This document shows, piece by piece, positions 60,118 through 64,000 of a DNA stretch of 64,000 nt; within the stretch, counting starts at the first letter, position 1, and every line of letters begins with the position of its first letter. Under the pieces are notes generated by a model, which saw only the letters and a list, made by a program, of their open reading frames with translations, was not told the origin of the DNA and did not search any database. The position numbers and the translations under genes are program-made. The stretch covers positions 11,772-75,771 of the forward strand of contig CAYVQZ010000016.1 in assembly GCA_964453435.1 (NCBI GenBank), in the 5' to 3' direction. Source of the DNA: CAYVQZ01 sp964453435. Lineage in GTDB: Bacteria; Abyssobacteria; SURF-5.

Positions 60118-62945
60118 GTTATCTATATCCATTCTGCAAGAAAATAAGACTTCACGTAGAGGGCAGAATCTCCGTTGAAGACGCCGAGCGCCAGGAACGC
60201 ACCGCCCGGGAAATTCTCAAACGTCTCAGGCATCGACCCGGCGTAATACTTGCCGATGAAGTGGGGATGGGAAAAACATTCGTAGCACTTGCAGTCGCAG
60301 TCTCCGTCGCATTGTCAAATCGCAAAAAGCGGCCTGTCGTAGTAATGGTGCCACCTTCTCTTAAGGAGAAGTGGCCTGCCGACTTTGAACTCTTTCGCGA
60401 AAAATGCCTCCCAAAAAATCTCGCTGATATAGTGCAAGCGGGTCGAGCTGAGAAGGCCGTTGAATTTCTGAAGTTTTTAGACGATCCGCCCAGTCGCAAA
60501 AAGTCAGTCCTGTTCGTTACCCATGGAGCAATGAGCCGGGGGCTGAACGACAAGTGGACCATGCTGGCGCTCATCTACCAGGCACTGAGGAATCGAAAAG
60601 GAGTCGACAAACTAAGATTGGCACTGAGCCGTGTAATGTGTGACCTGCTGAGAATGAAGCGTGTCCAGAAATATGGTGAGGATGTTTGGTTTGAACTGCT
60701 CAAGACGCATCCTTCAGAATGGCTGGAAATTCTGCACGCTCGGGGTATAGATCCTGAAGGAGATAATGACGAAACAACAGACGATGACCCCGTGCCGCGA
60801 GCAGTGTGGAAAGCATTGCCCAGATTAGATACGGATAGGGTTTACCGAATTCTCGACGAGAAAACTCCCCGGCGAAAGTCGAAGTATTTTGAACAAAATC
60901 TTAAGGAGGCACAACGTTTAATTATCGAAGAACTTCGCGGACTATGGAAAGAATGCATTAACCATCTCCGATTCAAGCTTCCTCTTTTGATATTGGATGA
61001 AGCACATCATCTCAAGAATCCAGAAACCCGCTTGGCCTCTTTGTTTCGAGTGCCCGATGCTCATTTTGATGCTGAGGAAATTGCTAGAGGTCCTTTGGGT
61101 GGAGTTTTCGAGCGTATGCTGTTCCTGACAGCTACACCATTTCAGTTGGGTCATGGTGAATTGTGTTCCGTACTTGAAAGATTCGGTGGCATTTCCTGGC
61201 GTAAAAGACTGGCTCCTACCTGCGGCGAAGACGGTTTCACCCGGCAGATTAAACAACTTCGGGCATCTCTCGATGCAGCACAACACGCGGCATTAACCCT
61301 CAATAACATGTGGGGCCGGCTGGGCGAGGAAGACTTAGTTGGGAACAAGCAGTATTCCGACATCGAAGACTGGTGGCAAGATGCAAAACAAGGAAACCAA
61401 CTTACCTCAACAGCTTCCCAGGTAATCAGAGCATACAGCCAATGCAATGACAGGATGAAAAGTGCAGAGACCCTCCTGAGGCCTTGGGTGATTCGGCATT
61501 TAAAACCCAGAAGTCTACCAAGGCCACACGAAGACAAGGCAAGGCGCCGGAGGCTGATAGGATGCGCCATTTGTGGTAATGGAGAAGATAAAGAGGCTGA
61601 AGGGATACCGGTAGCAGGACATGCGCTGCTGCCATTTCTCTTGGCTGCAAGGGCCACATCACACGCGCCTGAATCCAGACCGGTTTTCGCTGAGGGGCTT
61701 GCGTCCTGTTACGAGGCCTTCCTGGAGACGCGCCGACAACACAGACGCTCTCGCCCAACCGCTTCCTTCACAGATATGGACGACGAACCTATTGAGTTAT
61801 GTGAGATAGTTTCTCCGATGCGATGGTATTTGGATCATTTAGAGTCAATTCTTCCGCAAGGTGACGCAGAGGCATCTCTTTCCCACCCCAAGGTGGCAGC
61901 AACCGTAGAACGCATTGTCGACATCTGGAGAGCGGGTGAGAAAGCTGTAGTTTTTTGTCATTATGTCGCGACCGGGAGAACGTTGCGACAGCGGATATCA
62001 GAGGCTATTGACAAAGAGATTCAATTAATGGGGTCAAAACAGCTTGGCTGTGATTTGTCCGATGTTCCACAAGAACTTGAAAGGATAGGGAACAGATTTT
62101 TCGATGAGGATTCGCCTGTGCGAAGAGCATGCGATGCGGAAGTACGCCAAATACTGAATGAATTCCCAAATCTGGATAAATATGCAGACTCCTTGTTGGA
62201 CATTGTACGAAGAAACGTAAGAACTCCTTCTTTTCTCGTTCGCTTCTTCCCTTTGCGATTGGGACGGTTGAGTGAAGAATCGATAATTGCTGCCATGGAT
62301 AAGCCCGACCAGTCTGGCTTCACATTAAGGACCCTGTTGCGGGATTTCTTTAAGTTTCTTGTAGAGAGGTGCGGAGAGCGAGATCGCGAACTCTACATTG
62401 ACGCTGTTGGCAGGATACAGACCGGGTCGCACTTTGGTTCAGATATCGATACTGCCTATACCCCAGACGAGTTGCAGGGCGATGAGCCCAAACGCTTAAT
62501 TCCTAATGTCCGGTTGGCAAATGGGACCGTTAGATCCGACACTCGACAGAGATTGATGTTGGCATTCAATACGCCATTCTATCCGGAAATCCTTGTTGCG
62601 AGTTGTGTGATGGCGGAAGGAGTCGATCTACACTTGAATTGTCGGTATGTCATACACCACGATCTGTGCTGGAATCCCAGTACTCTGGAACAGCGGACGG
62701 GGCGAATCGACCGTATTGGTGCAAAGGTGGAACGTTGCGGCCAGCCGATATATACCTATCTTCCTTTTATCGCTGAAACACAAGACGAGAAAATGTATCG
62801 CGTGGTGATGGACCGGGAACGCTGGTTCAGTGTGGTAATGGGAGAAAGTTACAGGATTGACGCTCGCACAACCGAGAAACTTGCAAACCGTATTCCATTT
62901 CCGGAGTCTGCAGCTTCCGAACTGGCATTTCGGCTTGAGGTTTGA
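60114..62945 (+). CDS. SNF2-type superfamily 2 helicase
   Basis: 943 residues. Motif I is LADEVGMGKTFVALA (Lys 54), motif Ia VVMVPPSLKEKW, motif II LILDEAHHLKN (DEAH at 295-298), motif III LTATPFQLG, motif V AEGVDLHLNCRYVIHHDLCWNP, and motif VI QRTGRIDRIG near 860. This is the bacterial Snf2/RapA-like order. A long insertion between the lobes contains a lone CAICG. The start overlaps the PLD gene (ATGA), so they are coupled. It probably translocates on DNA and delivers the PLD nuclease to foreign DNA (inference). Confidence 0.9.
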   Translation: MSYLYPFCKKIRLHVEGRISVEDAERQERTAREILKRLRHRPGVILADEVGMGKTFVALAVAVSVALSNRKKRPVVVMVPPSLKEKWPADFELFREKCLPKNLADIVQAGRAEKAVEFLKFLDDPPSRKKSVLFVTHGAMSRGLNDKWTMLALIYQALRNRKGVDKLRLALSRVMCDLLRMKRVQKYGEDVWFELLKTHPSEWLEILHARGIDPEGDNDETTDDDPVPRAVWKALPRLDTDRVYRILDEKTPRRKSKYFEQNLKEAQRLIIEELRGLWKECINHLRFKLPLLILDEAHHLKNPETRLASLFRVPDAHFDAEEIARGPLGGVFERMLFLTATPFQLGHGELCSVLERFGGISWRKRLAPTCGEDGFTRQIKQLRASLDAAQHAALTLNNMWGRLGEEDLVGNKQYSDIEDWWQDAKQGNQLTSTASQVIRAYSQCNDRMKSAETLLRPWVIRHLKPRSLPRPHEDKARRRRLIGCAICGNGEDKEAEGIPVAGHALLPFLLAARATSHAPESRPVFAEGLASCYEAFLETRRQHRRSRPTASFTDMDDEPIELCEIVSPMRWYLDHLESILPQGDAEASLSHPKVAATVERIVDIWRAGEKAVVFCHYVATGRTLRQRISEAIDKEIQLMGSKQLGCDLSDVPQELERIGNRFFDEDSPVRRACDAEVRQILNEFPNLDKYADSLLDIVRRNVRTPSFLVRFFPLRLGRLSEESIIAAMDKPDQSGFTLRTLLRDFFKFLVERCGERDRELYIDAVGRIQTGSHFGSDIDTAYTPDELQGDEPKRLIPNVRLANGTVRSDTRQRLMLAFNTPFYPEILVASCVMAEGVDLHLNCRYVIHHDLCWNPSTLEQRTGRIDRIGAKVERCGQPIYTYLPFIAETQDEKMYRVVMDRERWFSVVMGESYRIDARTTEKLANRIPFPESAASELAFRLEV

Positions 62946-63020
62946 GATGCTTGGAACTCCAAAAGATATCTGCCCAAGACCAATCTTTCGGACAGCAGCA
63001 GAAATCTTTACATCCTTTTT

Positions 63021-63957
63021 TTATGCTCGAAGCTTCCTTGGCAGGTCAAACAACCGGTCAGCAAAGGATTCAATTAGCTCGCGCTTGGCGAGTTTGAGGC
63101 GCCAGGATTCAGGAATTCCTTGCTTGCCGTAATGGGCTCCCGCCAGTTGACCGTAAATTGCTCCGGTGGTGTCGGCGTCATCGCCGAGGTTAATGGCCAT
63201 GAGACATCCATCCTTAAACGAGGCGCCGTGATAGAAGGCCCAGAGTGCAGCTTCGAGCGATCTTACCACGTATCCTGTACCTTTTATCTCGGGAGGATTG
63301 CGGTGTTTAAATGAGCCGGAGGCTATCTCATCGATTTCTTCTGTGAGCGGGTTTTCCTCCCAATATCCGGGAATCGGACTATACCGTTCGGAAAGCAGGT
63401 CAGTCTTGCTGGTACCATTAACCGCCCCAACTATTAGACCCCCAAAATAGCGGCAGGCATCGATACAGGTCTGTGCACCGTGAGTGGTTCGCGAGCTTTC
63501 GCCGGATTTCTCGATTGCCTCGATTGGATTATTGGCGAAGAACAAGGGAACTGGAGCCAATCTCATTAAAGAACCGTTGCCCGCTGATCTCGGGTTGGTC
63601 GAACCGCAATATGGCTCTCCTGTTTTTTCAAAGCGTGCTAATGCGGAGCAAGTCGCATTGCCTATGTCAAAACAGGTGCCGGTGCTACTCAGATGGCCAT
63701 GCCTCCACCATCTGACGAACCTCTCCATCTGGTCGGTGGGATCAAAGCCTCGGCATTCTAATAAGGCTTTCGGCCAAACATAATGCCATGGATGTGTCAT
63801 CGGTCCATTGACCAGGCTTGAGATTGAACGGACCACCACTGACCATATCCTCGATAGGCCGGAAAGTTCCTGGAGGTCGAAATTCAAGCGTAGTTCCGAG
63901 TGCGTCTCCAACCGCCAGACCTAAAAGACATCCTCGATAGCGCTCTATGGTTTCCAT
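63021..63957 (-). pseudogene. ADP-ribosylglycohydrolase family protein, frameshifted
   Basis: Two frames complete one DraG-type enzyme of about 310 residues. The first gives RYRGCLLGLAVGDALGTTLEF and WTDDTSMALCLAESLI, then runs off frame. The second carries LLECRGFDPTDQMERFVRWW to the end, with NGSLMRLAPVPL, RTTHGAQTCIDACR and the metal-binding DDADTTGAIYGQLAGA. An extra C in AGCC near 63,766 would explain the shift (AGCTTA restores frame). All metal ligands exist across the two frames, so a recent mutation or read error is likely. It converges on the helicase gene. Confidence 0.78.
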
Positions 63958-64000
63958 TCTTCTTCCCCAGGATCAGCTTTGCTTTGGCACTCCTTGATTA

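Noticed and set aside
56737..62945. Assignment of the cassette to DISARM or Mokosh
   Set aside because: DISARM needs drmA/drmB and a methyltransferase, which are not here. Mokosh type II joins helicase and PLD in one protein with a different helicase family.
63760..63775. Recoding in the ADP-ribosylglycohydrolase
   Set aside because: The two halves are in different frames and there is no slippery sequence with a downstream structure; a single extra base explains it.

Overview
This window looks like a chromosomal segment from an uncultured, anaerobic or microaerophilic Gram-negative bacterium, in style a deltaproteobacterium/Desulfobacterota-like lineage or a deep-branching relative. The reasons are many two-component and sigma-54-type regulators, a selenocysteine-type peroxiredoxin, a corrinoid-methyltransferase-like UroD protein beside DUF1847, an AF1514-family protein, TauE/SafE exporters with cytidylate-kinase-like partners, an outer-membrane MipA-type barrel and a PilT ATPase. 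No rRNA or universal marker protein lies in the window, so the phylum is an inference.

Layout. 1-2,010: HabA/styrene-oxide-isomerase-like membrane protein, a dipeptidase remnant and a GNAT protein. 2,387-9,991 (minus): a Cache-type histidine kinase with two receiver proteins, an ABC-2 transporter with a TPR protein, and a receiver-CBS protein. 10,770-20,140: small metabolic and redox genes, including an in-frame TGA (Sec) peroxiredoxin with a good bacterial SECIS hairpin, plus secreted or outer-membrane proteins, a PLP decarboxylase and a flavoprotein. 20,441-39,202: a signalling island built of two back-to-back paralogous operons (kinase, receiver, TauE exporter, cytidylate-kinase-like protein, with Usp or TIGR02186 extras), then a PPP phosphatase, two paralogous PPDK-like proteins and an NtrC-type activator. 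39,502-45,385: an orphan membrane protein, a PduO-type adenosyltransferase, and pyruvate dehydrogenase E1 alpha, E1 beta and E2. 45,467-55,236: a frameshifted LVIVD-repeat protein, RarA, a GH2 glycosidase with a membrane tail, PilT and a cNMP-GAF protein.

55,778-64,000: initiator tRNA-fMet followed by integrase arm-type repeats, an integrase relic and a DUF429 pseudogene, then a tightly coupled three-gene cassette (unknown 437-aa protein, double-HKD phospholipase-D-fold protein, SNF2 helicase) and a frameshifted ADP-ribosylglycohydrolase. This looks like a tRNA-targeted genomic island carrying a candidate anti-phage or restriction system that does not match DISARM or other named systems in composition.

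Across the window, intergenic gaps carry copies of a ~110-bp MITE/REP-like palindromic element with 12-bp terminal inverted repeats, including one nested pair. Several genes are broken: the dipeptidase tail, the BACON protein, the LVIVD protein, the integrase, DUF429 and the ADP-ribosylglycohydrolase. Both points suggest an actively rearranging genome; some single-base frameshifts could also be assembly errors.
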